Origin: Sipunculus nudus
Taxonomy: Eukaryota; Annelida; Sipuncula; Golfingiida; Sipunculidae
Length of the DNA: 64,000 bases
NCBI GenBank assembly: GCA_026874595.1
Contig: CM049320.1
Coordinates: forward strand, 53,655,070 to 53,719,069
Reading direction: 5' to 3'
The notes under the pieces are model-generated. The model was not told the origin of the DNA. It saw only the letters and a program-made list of their open reading frames with translations, and ran no database searches. Each line of letters starts with the position of its first letter. The first letter of the stretch is position 1. This document shows, in pieces, positions 33,773 to 46,119 of the stretch. The position numbers and the translations under genes were made by a program.

Positions 33773-34852
33773 TATTCTTTAGAACAGAAACCCTAGGGTA
33801 AGGCTCGTTCTGTGACGTGGAACTTTTCAACTTAAATCGCGAAAGTTCAACTAGTATAGACGGCCTTGTTCACATGATTACTCGACCACCACCTTGTGCG
33901 CCCATCCACGCTGCGCACTCAGGAATGTTGTGTTTCACGATACGTCTATACAATAAAGGCTCTGCACTAGCTCAACCCTGCTCCGTATTTTACATGATTT
34001 AACATTGTGTAAATTGTATTTTCACAGCAACCTTGTCTGAACGGTTAACCCAAATCATTTGAAATTAATTCCAAGTAACATCTTTTTATGCCGAAATAGA
34101 CACTTATGAATACCCTATTGTCAACTTATGTATCTTTGCTGTTGAGTTTTAATTGACTAACATATTTTGGCTGGGGACATTCGAAGAAATACCACACAGT
34201 CTTTATTATTCAGGATCCACAATAGGATGCCCGTGAATCAAAGTCGTTTATAATATTTTCTTATTTTGGTCCATAAAAATCCGTCAAATGTTTCAATATT
34301 AATCTACATCTGCCATCATGTATGTATTTATCGCTCTCCGTCGAGAATTTCATCTGTATCTCAGTGCCAACATAACTGACATCTCTTATTAAAACCCTTA
34401 ACCAGACATACATTTACTTAAAATATCATTTAAAAAACTAATTGTGAAATTGCATAATACCAATATATTGGTATAATGGGGGTTTTTCACATACAAATCT
34501 CCCGTCTGCTTAAACCTGCAATTATGGACTGCATTTGCTAAACGTTTGTTAATATTTAGCTGTAGATTACAAACAATAACTCCATATTGTCCTGAATACC
34601 GCGACAGCGGAGTATTAACAAAAGTCAAACAAACCTTTCTTTTTATTGAATAATGATGTAGATGGAGCATATATCAGTCTAGGATAGAGGTAGAAAGAAA
34701 GTCTTAAAATTGACCTGACCAGGAATTCCTTTTGTTTGCGATTATCATAGTATTCTCTATTTAAATGTTTCGTTCAATCAAATTTAGAGTTAATCATATG
34801 CTCCTGCTGTGTCAAGATCTGTGAATGCTCTACATGTGACTGCGGGAATATC
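33773..34852 (+). repeat. Family E, copy 2 (direct duplicate of 28.77 kb)
   Basis: Same sequence order and orientation as copy 1, offset about 5.0 kb. A segment present in copy 1 (28,923-29,035, around ATGTTGGGGAGTCATC) is missing here, where CAGGAATGTTG passes directly to TGTTTCACGATACG. It continues without a break into family F, showing that E and F are adjacent blocks of one unit. Confidence 0.8.
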
Positions 34853-35560
34853 GCTTGTGGCATATTAATATTACGAATAAAACGTGGGTCGCCTCAGCAG
34901 GATTGCCACTTTTGTTTTGTGAGCGATTTGAGATCATATTTTTCCTAAGAATAAAAATGCAACGCCAAACACAAAAAAAAACTCAGAAAACTACGAAATC
35001 GTTTACTTTCGTGCATATCAGACTTTATGTGCACAATGACTTTCCAAAATATCTCCAAAAGTATCCGAAATAAATATGGTTATTCATACACCGATTATCA
35101 TAATATTATTTTAGTTTCCCTAGGTCAATCTTTGGAGATGGTCGTACGTTCCTTCTTTGTATTCAGGCACTTTTGCATAAATTCCCCACCTGATGTAACG
35201 CCGTGAATTCACCGATCTTGTTTGTCCTACTTCACCTTGCCTACCTAAGTAAACATGGCACCGAGCTTTAACACAACGAGTTCCCTGGATATCTACAGGT
35301 GAGCCACTCAAACAAAGTGTACAATTGGTTTAGGCCCAGGCTCACCTATAAAAACAATCACAGGCTTTTACTTGTACTTGCGTCTACTTGATAAATCCTA
35401 AGACTTATCCAACAACGTAATAAAAGATTATGTTGTATAAATTACGTTTGGTTCTGGTAAATCATTCGCAGCTCTAATTTGTGTCTTCTCAAAATGTGTT
35501 ATTAATAGCAATATTATTTTCAACGCATTAAAAGTTTTATTTTGTTAAAGTTCTCATTTT
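34853..35560 (+). repeat. Family F, copy 2
   Basis: Contains TTCATACACCGATTATCATA, AATTCCCCACCTGATGTAACG, CCTTGCCTACCTAAGTAAACA, AACAAAGTGTACA and TCAAAATGTGTTATTAATAGC, all in the order seen in copies 1 and 4. Confidence 0.7.
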
Positions 35561-35720
35561 TTCAAGTCGTAATATTTGTATTTGTACTTGGTCTTTAGTA
35601 AATTTAAAATTCCTGAACTAAGACTAATGTTAGAATAAGTACACAGGCATAAGGGAACCCGTATACATGTCTCTTTACAACTAGAGAAAATTGATAGACA
35701 TTATTCCATATATTATCATA

Positions 35721-35735
35721 TGATATATATATATG

Positions 35736-35783
<48 letters not shown>
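35721..35783. repeat. (TA)n microsatellite with two G interruptions
   Basis: TA tract broken by ATGTAT twice. Confidence 0.94.
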
Positions 35784-35785
<2 letters not shown>

Positions 35786-36245
35786 GTCTATAGATATGAT
35801 CTGTCATGTACCAATGATGGAATACAGATAATTTCATGTTAAAGATCAATCAGGCCTCTTGTATTTGTGATTTACGTAATAGATCACACCGATTCAACAG
35901 ACTAGGAGGCATGGCACAATTGTGACCGTGATATTTTAGTCTGCCTAATTTATGGAAAAAATAAGAATATTATAGATGTCTTCTTTCATGTACTTGATAT
36001 ACTTCAGTCTTCTGTACCAGGAATGTGTATGAGACACGTATGGGCATAGCCTGAGGAACAGATATCAATATATTCCCGGTGACTTTCAGACTTTATTAAA
36101 ACAAAGGCTTAATGGCCCTGGTTCTCTCCTTGTAAAGAGTAGGACTTAGGAGCATACATAAGAACCGTGCATGCAAAACATTCAGTATGAAAATTAACTC
36201 TAAGCAGAAAAACAAGGTGAAAAAATAGGACTCAATTCCAGTTAC

Positions 36246-36459
36246 CTACTCGTAACACCTGTAGCTGTAGGTTTAGCTGCGTCGGTTCCTCTTGGGGTTT
36301 GTCCAGGCCTGTAACTTTGATCGAAAACCAGGAGGTGGCAGGGATCTTTATATGGGACCTGTAGTAAGACGTGAGCCTTCTGCCGAAATGTCACCTTGAG
36401 GGTGTGTGCGCTATGAGTGACATTGGCAGCCAAGGGATCATGGGACGGTATCACCTGAG
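36246..36459 (-). CDS. Candidate internal exon, unknown protein
   Basis: On the minus strand the segment is preceded by TAGTCACGAACACCAG (possible acceptor ending at 36,460) and followed by AG/GTAACTGG (good donor match, GT at 36,244-36,245). The open frame reads IPSHDPLAANVTHSAHT, VTFRQKAHVLLQVPYKD, HLLVFDQSYRPGQTPRGTD and TATGVTSR. The segment has higher GC and fewer AT runs than its neighbours. No family recognised and no partner exons found nearby. It could also be part of a repeat. Confidence 0.3.
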
Positions 36460-36479
36460 CTGGTGTTCGTGACTACAAC

Positions 36480-37240
36480 CACAAAATAACTAAAGTGTTC
36501 AAATGACTAATGACACAATTATCTCTTTCAATTAAGTATTAACTTCAAATCACTATGTATGTGTGTATCTGAAATAGTTCATAGCCCATTCGCGATATTA
36601 ATTAACTGTGTAAACATAATAAAACAAATATCTGACACTCAGGTAACTGTATGACTAAAATGAATCAGTGTACAAAAATATCCAACCAGGGAAAGTTCTA
36701 TGCAGCTATAAATTTCTATATTCGGATAAACAGATGTATTAATGTTACTTGGTATAAATTTTAAATGATTGGCACAGGGTAAACCGTTCAGTCAAATGTT
36801 AAATCATTTAAAATTTAGAGCCGGATCGAGCTAGTGCACAGCGTGTACCATATACATGTATCATGAAAGGCCTATAAATTAACAAACAAACTTATAGTTT
36901 TTATATTTTTTTTAGTTGAGTCGGAAGAAATGGTACCCTTTCCTATGCAAAGACGTGATATCGTCAACATCTAAGATAAGCGAAGAGAATTGCCCATGAG
37001 ATTAGTGTGCCATATTTTCTTTACTACCTGGGAATATGTGGAATGTGATAATTTGGTTTTGCAGAAAACAGTCAAACCCTTAGGATCGGGTTTCTCAGGA
37101 GTTTCCAAAGAAGTTACAAGGCTTGGTATGAGAAACAACTATGAACATTGGTGCGTTTAGTTTACCCATGAATAGAGAATACATAGAGAATAACTATAGA
37201 TATAAACTATATAACTTTTAAGATGGGCCCACATAAAATG
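36480..37240. other. No feature recognised
   Basis: AT-rich. A short stretch at 36,770-36,870 (GGTAAACCGTTCAG, TTAAATCATTTAAAATT, GAGCTAGTGCA, ATCATGAAA) is a diverged inverted copy of the family E part at 29,045-29,185. Confidence 0.45.
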
Positions 37241-37244
37241 TATT

Positions 37245-37775
37245 AAACACGGGGTATGAAAGGAATAACAGCACATCGACGTATTCACTAGGCTATTTCA
37301 CTCCCCATCACACATATATATTTATAGCACCGGTCAGAGAGTTCCCAGTGTGGATTCAGCGATTCCGTTTGCGTATCATTACCTTGACCATCGAAATAAA
37401 TATTGAACAGAACTTTAACCCTGCGAGTTCCCTGAATACTTTACAGTGTTGGGAAGGGGGATACTCAAACAAAGTAGGTTAGGTCCAGATTCGCATATAA
37501 TCATAGTCACAAAGCTGGTCATTGTATCTGGGTCTACTTGATAAATCCCGAGAGTGATCTTACAAAGAGCAGGTTGTTTGAATAACATACGAAACTGACT
37601 CTTTTAAATGATTTGCAACTGTAAGGTATGTTTGTTCGAGATGTGCTATGAATAGCCATACTTCCTTTAAGGCGTTAGAAATTTAACCTTTTGAATGAAA
37701 GTTGCTTATTACACCCTAATCATTTCGTCATCACCTTGTCCTTTTCTTGGCTATATAATATTGACTATATATATT
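37245..37775 (+). repeat. Family F/D, copy 3
   Basis: Begins with CGGGGTATGAAAGGAATAACAGCACATCGACGTATT, the block D opening. It continues with the F motifs CTGCGAGTTCCCTG, CAAACAAAGTA, TTGCAACTGTAAGGTATGTTTG and ACACCCTAATCATTTCG. This copy shows that D and F belong to one family. Confidence 0.65.
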
Positions 37776-38369
37776 TCTAGTCGTAATTATTTCGGGGTCC
37801 AATCACCTATAAAGCATGTTGAGATAACATGAAACTAGCTTTTTTCCCTTTAAATAATTTTGCACCTGTCAAAATATTGCCCTGAAACCGTATGGTTTCT
37901 CCTGTAAACGAATGTTAAAACAGTGGACCGGGCGCGATGACAGGTGTCAACATAAGCGCGTGGGGCCGTGTGCACGTATCAATCAGGAGATGCCCTGACC
38001 GACTTGGCTCAAAAAATGAAATACATGTTTCTGCTGGCTGGCAAACCGCGTGTTGCCCCTCTTAATCGGACATTTGGTCATTCGGCCTTGTTATGGTAAA
38101 CAAACGAACAAGCAGAGCCATAACAGGGTGTTATACAGCCGTATGCAAGGAAATGAACTGATGGTGTGAAAGAATAGGCATAAGGTAGCTCCTGATTATG
38201 TCCCTTTAAAAGGTGGGTCCAGTGACCTATGACCAGGTAACCTCATAATCAACAGATTTCTTCAACTTACGGAAGTTAAGGAATGTGGGGAAGATCAAAG
38301 GTTTCAAATAAAAAGTTTGATTTTCAATGCATTTAAAATCTTTTTAGAAGAACTGCCTATGAATGCTGC

Positions 38370-38622
38370 CATTTTGTGATCTTAAGAAAAATAAATCGTA
38401 TACATTAGAAAAAAAACAGGTGGCGACACCCATTTTCCAAAACTGACAAGACTAGTCATGCTCAATAAGCAAGGTAAGATTCATGATAATCATTGCATTA
38501 AATATCAAGATATTGGGTGCTTTGTATCAACGTTTTAAGTATTCTAAGGGGTTATTACAAGCTCCATAGCCTGGAGGTTACAGGTGCTAGTAACCTAATT
38601 TCATGTTTCCAAAGAAACTTAC
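38370..38622 (+). mobile_element. Family G fragment (copy 2)
   Basis: GGTGGCGACACCCATTTT, TTGTATCAACGTTTTAAGTATTCTAAGGGG, CTCCATAGCCTGGAGGTTAC and CCTAATTTCATGTTTCC follow the family order. It is cut off before the terminal hairpin by the SINE-like sequence. Confidence 0.55.
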
Positions 38623-38623
38623 T

Positions 38624-38890
38624 TTTGTAGCTCAGGGGTGCAGCACAGAGATTAAAGCCGTTTGATCGTGAGTACGAATATCAGCCGGGGCGGGGAAAAT
38701 TGTCTCGGTCGGGCCACACCCAGGGTGAGCGCTCTGCAGGCTTATTGGGGAGATTGTACCCAACAGTCGTGTTTCACTCACAAACGAGTGCGCCTTTCGG
38801 TGGTTCCTCTGTTTTATGACCCAGCAATTGGGATTACACCCCAAGGATCCGCAGGAGTGATACACCGAGCATGGATGACGCCAGAATTAT
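38624..38890 (+). mobile_element. tRNA-derived SINE
   Basis: TAGCTCAGGGGTGCAGCAC matches a tRNA A box and GTGAGTACGAATATCAGCC a degenerate B box about 30 bases further on. A GC-rich body follows (GGGGCGGGGAAAATTGTCTCGG and onward), quite unlike the local composition. This head-plus-body layout is that of tRNA-derived SINEs transcribed by Pol III. The 3' end is not clearly delimited. The long plus-strand frame over it is a by-product of its high GC. Confidence 0.5.
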
Positions 38891-39049
38891 CGCGTGTTAG
38901 CCCCTGTCACGTAGTCCGAAACCGAAATGGAATCCTGCGGATGCACATATTGACATTTAAAACCAACACATTCTTTTTAATATTGCTATTTGAGAACGTA
39001 TGTCAAGAAGTAAATATATATGTTTAATGCAATCTACATAACAATAGTT

Positions 39050-39905
39050 GAATATTTTCAAACAATAGTTAAGTTATATGTTGATGCACCTGTTATGACA
39101 TATACATCATATTTTATTTTATTTTAGGTAAAAGTACTTGTTGGAAAATAAGTATTAATTATTTTATTATATATTTGGTTAATTCAAATGTTCTACAGAT
39201 CTATAATACTTATAACAAGAAAACCTACATATTTTTAAATAATACGATAAGATAAGTTAGCAAAACATTTCATGTATATGCAATTTTTTACTATAAAAAT
39301 GCAAGACAAACTCTGATGAATGGAAGAAAATCTATTTTTATGGTTGCCATTCTTCTTAGAAAAAAATAGAGTGACCTATAATTAATCCGCCATCAGCATA
39401 ACTTCAACGTCCCTCCAGGATTATGTGGTTACGATGGTGTTATCTTTACACAAGGTATACCAATTATATTAATCAACCATATCAATTTTATTTTTTTTTA
39501 ACAGGAAATCTTCTGTGAGCTTGACCTTTTGAACCCAAAACAGCATTTCGTTTAGTATGTTACTAGCCTTCTCGATAATGTATTTATTAGACCTTGTTTG
39601 GCACAACGGATATGTTGTGTTTAATTTCTAAGCTAAGTAAAATATTTTTTTTATATATAAGAATTGGTTTGGCTGAAGGAATTTATTTTTTTAATAACTA
39701 AATTAAGTAAAGCATAGGTGACGATCATCGTTAAAACTATTTAAAAATACCTGTTTTGTTTGGATTTCGGTCATATTTGATGGAAAATGTATTATCAATA
39801 CTTAACCTTACTGTTGGAATTGGTAGTGGATTGATTGTAATGTTGATGGGATCTGTAGGGTCTACTATATGATGGATTGAACAGTCAGAAAAAAATCCAA
39901 GTTGC
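39050..39905 (+). repeat. Dispersed partial copy of block C
   Basis: GTTCTACAGATCTATAATACTT near 39,190 matches 20,709. AGCATTTCGTTTAGTATGTTACTAGCCTTCTCGATAATGTATTTAT near 39,545 matches 13,737-13,782. GGATTGATTGTA...ATGATGGATTGAACAGTCA near 39,830-39,890 matches 13,955-14,012. Confidence 0.65.
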
Positions 39906-39909
39906 ATCA

Positions 39910-40880
39910 CATTCTATATAGAATAGAGATAGAAAGTAGGTGATTCTTCACAAAAAATGTAACTGATTATTGTGAACCAAAATAACATAACATTATATAA
40001 GTTTTTCATTTCCTGGCATTCTAACTTGTTTTCTGTATAATATTAACGACTGATTTGTATTCATTGAATCAAACATGCTCATAATTTATGTTTCAGCTAA
40101 AATAAACAGTAAACCAAAAAATGAAAATAGTGGGTTAATGTATACCCTTTTAAGGCAACTGAAGATTCACCATATATGTATATATGTATGAAAATCGAAA
40201 CGAGATAGATAAGGAACATACCAGCGCATTTTCAGCTTTATAGATTCAGTAGCTGATAATCCGGTATACCGGGCTTTTTACCCCGGGTTGGGGAGATATA
40301 TTTACTGAAATGTGGAATGTTAGTTCATTTGTTTATCCTACAAGTTAAAGAAGATATAGGTTTTCAGTGGGATACTGTCCCAATAAGATATGTACAAATA
40401 TTTTTTACATCTATTTGAGGCGATATGCTCGTTGCAAAACCAAAAAAATCATACCCCGGTGTGTTTACATTGAAGACCTGGCCAGTGGTGATGTTAACAT
40501 TGCGAACCGAAATGAGACGCGGGGGCATTCAGGTTTCCAATGATACTTGACTGGTTTCTATCGTTGGACGTATAAAGAATAGGTGGATGTGAGGAACACA
40601 TAAAAGATTAATTAAATGTATGTTGCAGGGAAACTGTCCCTGATGAAAGAAACATAAATATGCATACTTCGTAAGTAGCAGAAGCGGACCAAATGGGACT
40701 CCGTGCAGAGGGTCAGTATCCCATTTTCAGCCGACGCAACTTTTTTTCATCGTATCAGACAAATTTTGCGGCCTGAAACCCCCGCCACCACCCCACCCCT
40801 GTTCCTGAAATTGGAACCTTTAATTAAGTTTTGTCATAAATCCTCCTGGGTTGAACCCATCATTTCATAAAGCGAGAAAT
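39910..40880. other. No feature recognised
   Basis: AT-rich, single-copy-looking within the window. No coding pattern found. Confidence 0.4.
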
Positions 40881-40886
40881 GTGACC

Positions 40887-40965
40887 ACGCGAGTGGGTGA
40901 GAGCCTTGGTCTAATGAAAGGCCAGACATGCTCAAATCCCTCACTGAAAGCAAGCGTTATTCATA
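40887..40965 (+). ncRNA. Degenerate tRNA-like sequence
   Basis: GCGAGTGGGTGAGAGCC resembles the A-box region of a serine-type tRNA, CCTTGGTCTAATGAAAGG an anticodon arm, and GCTCAAATCCC a B box. Arms pair poorly. Probably a tRNA pseudogene or SINE head. Confidence 0.3.
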
Positions 40966-40969
40966 TAAC

Positions 40970-41850
40970 ATTAGCCCTTAATCGTGTGGTTGAGTGACCA
41001 CGATGCCCGCATTCCGATCATTGCCGAAGGCAGTTCGGCTGTGCTCGGTCTATCCTCCGCAACAGTCAGAAAAAGCAGAAAAAAAATCACTCAAATTGAT
41101 GTGTACATTAAAACTTATTTATTATCATATTGCCTTTGTCATTGCGGGGACAATAACCTTTAAAAGAGGTTTGCCACAGTACCATACGCAACCTGGTTTA
41201 GAGAACATTGCGGACAAATGTGGACCGAATGCCTATATATATATTAGATAAAACATCTTAAGAATGAGCACACCATCTTTCAGTAGGATTCGACTGAAAC
41301 AAAGAAGCAATCTTGGAGAACATGGTGTAAGGTTTCCACAACTGAAAACGTGTAGCAGTGCAAAATAAGAAAATTGGTCACTTAAATATGGAATTCATCA
41401 CGTAATGCAACCTGCAACCAACCTGTATCCAACTGCAATAAAATTATCATTTTTAAAAAGAAGTTCTGAAATGGCATATTAAATCTATAAAATGCAGCTC
41501 ATTAAAGTTTGGAGTCACTTGCTTTTAACAGAATAACAACACTTTGGCATATGAAGCATATGTTAATATGCTTCATAATATATCCAAAGTGAATTTTAAT
41601 CTTATCCCTTGGGCGTGGATGTTGTATTGAATTATTGCACTTAATTTATGTCTATATAAATTGCGTGCAAGAGTTATTCATGTTATCAAATAGCATAGCT
41701 TAATGGTGTTTATATAAGATTATATAGATCATTGACAATTAGGACTAAAATATATATCATGAAACCTTTACATTTATCTCCAAGATCCGATTATTAAATC
41801 AGATGTTCTTTAATCGGCTAAATTTTATGTCTGAAATGATCTGATAGTAA
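40970..41850. other. No feature recognised
   Basis: Contains an 85-codon frame (40,994-41,251) without recognisable motifs. Confidence 0.4.
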
Positions 41851-41854
41851 AAAC

Positions 41855-42797
41855 AAGGGAACCATGGGTCATGACGCTTAGCTGAGAAGCATGAGATAAT
41901 GGCTTAATTTTTTACAACTGTTGTCTTATTTAGAAGAAAACGAATGCAGATGTTGTTAAATTTTTGGGGAGGAGCAGGAAGATTTGTACGCAAATAGCAT
42001 ATTACTTGAGGGTTCAGGGCAAAATAGTTGCACTGGACATGATCTAACATTTGCTACTGGTTCAAAAAGTAAAACTGTAATTCCAGAACACAACTTGCAG
42101 AATATAGATCACCATGACCTTATTTAATGTTTGAATTTATCTTTTTAGTTGAGCTATAAAGTACATTCTAGGTTCAGTGGTTACGATTATGCCTCGTTTT
42201 GGTATCATATTTTCAATTATTCTGGAGGGCATTTTAAGCCCCAAAGCTCAAGATAATATGGATAACATATACCTAACTTCATGTTTTGAAGGAGACTTTT
42301 CACGAATCTCCCAGGATTTCAATTAAGGTGATTCTAGATCCAGTGGTTACGCTTTAAGCCCTATTAACGAATCTTTAAAGGTCTCAAAAATAGAGAAATA
42401 AATAAAAAAATAATAATAAAATCCTGGTTGCGCCACCAGCCTGTAGCAACTGATGTTACTCTTCATGATTAATATGCATACTAGAATCATTGTGATCAAT
42501 GCATTAGACGTTCAGATAATGGAGCTTTTGTATCATTTTTTTTTTTATTATTATTCTTGGAGGTACTTCTGACCCGCATAGCTCAGAGGATATGGGTATC
42601 AGAGACCTAATTACAGGATTCAAAGGATATTTTTCATGGACCTCTAAGACTGCACTAGAGTCATCATCTTTGTCATTACGCTTACGATTTCTGCCCATCT
42701 AACAGACGACCAAACAGCCGGACGACAGGACGATCAGACTGAAAGAACGACTGACAATGACCCATCGCAATAGCTCAGCATGAATAAATTAAGCTAA
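41855..42797 (+). mobile_element. Family G element (copy 3), long form with 3' end
   Basis: The 5' part (GGGTCATGACGCTTAGCTGA, ATGGCTTAATTTTTTACAACT, GGGGAGGAGCAGGAAGATTTGTA, CTTGCAGAATATAGATCACCATGA) matches 54,525-54,740. It then holds two internal family units and ends with GACGACAGGACGATCAGAC and TAGCTCAG...AAGCTAAA (42,771-42,797), a decayed form of the terminal hairpin. Confidence 0.65.
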
Positions 42798-43254
42798 AAA
42801 GAGATAAACTTAAAACTGCTGAAGGCAAGACCATCTACCTTACATTTTGAAATTTTATCAATAATTCCGTCATTGATATACAACATATACAGTTTACTTG
42901 CATTGGAATGTGAAAAGACAAGGCTTTTATCCATTGCTCCTTGAAAAAAAAATGTTTTAAAAGAGCTGTAAAATATTTGTTGAGAAACATAAAGAAAGGA
43001 CATGTAGAGGCATGGTAACTCCGCAATTTGTACCTTAATTCCTTCTGTCACATGTAAGTCATACTTCTGGAAATTTTGAAAATAGCATACAAAGCAAATA
43101 GATGGGACAGAATATTCTGCGTTAGATAAATAATAAAATGTTTGATATTTAAAACGAAAATGAGCAAGAAAAGAAACGATTTGGTGAAAGTCTCTGACGT
43201 GAGCAACAGCAGATCGACCTTGCAAATAAGGATATCTTTCTAGTTTCAAGATTT

Positions 43255-44240
43255 ACCTGTGACAGTGTAATTATACACACACCGATTTCCCCTGGTCAGT
43301 CTTTAGGGTTAGTCCTATGTTTCTGCCTTGTATTTAGATTTATAAATGTTCTTCCCCTCTGTGATTAAAAATATCGAATGCGGAAGATTAATATGGCAAA
43401 AAGTAGGTTGCTCCTGATGAATTATCATATCCGTTTTGTTAGCAAGTTGAAGAGATCTTATTTTTCCTTGAGAATTCTAATGCAGCAACAAACAAGTGTA
43501 CACCTATTATTTGATCAAGTATTAATGTTACATTTGCCATGGGAAATTAAAAAAAAAAGCTTTATATGAATTACGTAATGGACTTGGAAAGCTTGAAATA
43601 TACTGAATAATTTCTAAAACCAGCTCACACAAAATTTAATCAACACACTATATGGCCGGACTATCGATGTATTCACCAGCCTACCTTGCCTTTCCCTAAT
43701 AAGAACCCTGCTATTTACAACACGCGTCATAAAATTCCCCATCTGTTGTAATAGCGTTGGTTTACCGATTCTGTTTGCCCAGTTTTATTTTGCCTACCCA
43801 AATAAACATTGGGCAGAATATTAACACTACGTGTTGCCAGCATACTTCACAGAAGCTACGCAAACAAAGTGTACGCGTGGTTTATGTCCAGGCTCTCATA
43901 TAAACACTGTAACAAAGTATATCCTTGTAGTTGTTTCTACCTGATTAATTATAGGGGTTGTTAAGTCATTAACATATGTAAGAAATAAGTTCGAGTCTTT
44001 TATATCAATCGTAATTATGTAAGGTGTCTCTGTTCGAGATGTGTTATTGACATTAACACCATTGATTCTTGAAGGCATTAGAGGTTTTGACTTCTGAGGA
44101 ATGCTGTGCATTCATATCCTTACCACATGGTCCTGCATTTATCTCTTTCCTGATTACTATATTGTCTACAACATTATATCGTATTTTGTATAAGCTCACA
44201 TGTAACTTGGGGATATTTCTGGTCTATTTTTCTTTTGTTT
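43255..44240 (+). repeat. Family F, copy 4
   Basis: ACACACCGATTTCCCCTGGTCAGTC, GCATGCGGAAGATTAATATGGC-like, GTCATAAAATTCCCCATCTGTTGTAATAGCG, TTGCCTACCCAAATAAACA and AACAAAGTGTACGCG follow the order of copies 1 and 2. A 151-codon frame on the opposite strand just upstream (42,794-43,249) has no recognisable motif. Confidence 0.65.
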
Positions 44241-44423
44241 CAGTCATCAAAAGTAATTTTCAAACATAAAATCACTGGTTCTCATAAACTAATGCTTATA
44301 GCAATAATTTTGAAATTACTATCTTAAGAGATTGAAGATTTTGCGTTGCCTACTATCCGATATAGAACTTATTCCTTTCTGTGCATACAAGATAAATGCA
44401 GAAGATGTGTGCCATATATAATT

Positions 44424-44425
<2 letters not shown>

Positions 44426-44457
<32 letters not shown>
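44426..44457. repeat. (TA)n microsatellite
   Basis: Thirty-two bases of pure TA. Confidence 0.94.
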
Positions 44458-44460
<3 letters not shown>

Positions 44461-45156
44461 TTTACAAATTTTACCCTCTGGCCAAATGCATTGTTTTATT
44501 GTATATGATTTAAGGATGTTATCTAATAGAAGTATTGATATTTTTGTATTTTTATCTTTGGAATTTGTATAGTATTTCAAATAAATGAATCGAGCCTAGT
44601 TTCATTATAATGATTAGATTATTGTGTTAATATATGAATAATGTGTTACAGTTGTATGTGCTGAGAAACATGTCTGATCGGAGCACATTGCAATTAACTT
44701 GTTATCCAGAAGTCAATTTAAAATATTTTTATTCTGCCGTTCACATGTCTTATTTGGTCCTCATGAAAAAAATATTGATAAATTGCTGTACTGATATTGG
44801 CAAAAATACCAGGGAATATCCTGACCACTACTCTTATGATCAGAGTTTCAAATTCTTACGTCTCTATTCGTCTTTAAAAAACAGCATTTTTTTATATTCC
44901 AATTTTAGTACGTGTCGAGGACGTAATATACATGTATATAGCAATTATCTTAATAATAGGTGTTTTTTAACAATATTTAGATAATTTTATGATGAACCTG
45001 TAAATGTATTTGGTTTTAGGTATTAATATCTGTTTGGAAATTATTATTAATGATTATATTATTATTTTAGTTACTGCTAATGTTCAACTGATTCATAAGG
45101 CTTAAAGCAAGGGAACCTATATATGTATCAATATGATGATAACATTTGTGAGAGGT

Positions 45157-45417
45157 TCATTTGATGGTAGCTGTATTTTTTATGATGTAGCTTTCTATCT
45201 TTGATATCCCCTTCCAGCGGACCAATGTGGTCACGGTGATGTTATAGTCAAACAAGTCATAGCAATAAGTTTTAAACCTGTGATCTAAATAGAAAATAAA
45301 AATCCCAATAACCTTATCATCATACATATATGGGTAGAACAAATTTGCAAGTTTACTAATGGTACATGTCTGTTTATACTCGTTTAACTTTAATAAATTC
45401 GGAAGAAGAGGGCTCAT
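45157..45417 (-). pseudogene. Possible hAT transposase fragment
   Basis: The minus-strand frame reads SPLLPNLLKLNEYKQT, then a spacer, then YMYDDKVIGIFIFYLDHRFKT. This resembles the hAT/ZBED transposase segment in which a helical stretch is followed by ...IL--ATFLDPRFK. The LDPRFK motif appears as LDHRFK. Length is 86 codons, with no downstream dimerisation domain detected, so at best a fragment. The same bases near 45,080-45,160 also belong to the dispersed B/C spacer, so the evidence is weak. Confidence 0.3.
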
Positions 45418-45969
45418 TAATTTTTCTTAATTTACTTCAAATATCTAAATTAATTGCAAAGAAACTAAGATATATCCATGTCTTTTATATCTTGACTTAG
45501 GACAGTCATAAAATTAACCTTTGTTTCAGGTGACATATTCATTGAATTCTACTGGATGTCAAATGATTAGTGTGTCATTTCAATAGTGACAGCTGTGATA
45601 ACCTATTACATTAAGATAACATATTACTTTTCCAAAAATATAGTGAATTAATTCACTGTTATTTCCATATTGTTACATAAAATACATGCCTCCAATGAAC
45701 AAATTAATGTTCCAAGGATCCTCTCAAATTATGTTTATACAACTTAAACCATCCATACAATAACAGAAGTGCCTTGTGTAGTTTACAATATGCAGTGATC
45801 CCAAAAATCGAACCCTCACAATACAGTGAAACGTAATTGCGTAAATTTTGTATCGCAAACAAGAAACCAATCACAATTTAAAAAATATATATATAAATAT
45901 TAAGTATTTTTCTCGAAATGGTCAACTACACATTAGCTACACAATACTATTGGACTATATGAGGTAAAA

Positions 45970-46115
45970 GTTTTTGTGGAATAGTAATAGTACTAGAAAA
46001 TTTCAGGTTTTCAAAGAATTAGTATTAGTACTAGACAATAACTTGAAACCTATAATAAGTAAAAGTAATATTAATAGGACTCCAAGTAAGAGTATAATAG
46101 CTATTACTTTAACCA
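45970..46115. repeat. hAT-end-like AGTACTAG/AGTAAAAGTA-rich stretch
   Basis: Repeated TAGTACTAG, AGTATTAGTACTAG, AGTAAAAGTAATA and AAGTAAGAGTA motifs like those at 9,150-9,250, 33,340-33,430 and 50,700-50,760. Confidence 0.45.
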
Positions 46116-46119
46116 TTAC

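Noticed and set aside
38662-39027. 121-codon plus-strand frame
   Set aside because: Lies over the GC-rich SINE-like sequence, shows no domain and runs on into AT-rich sequence.
42794-43249. 151-codon minus-strand frame between families G and F
   Set aside because: No recognisable motif or conserved counterpart seen; kept only as a possibility, not called as a gene.
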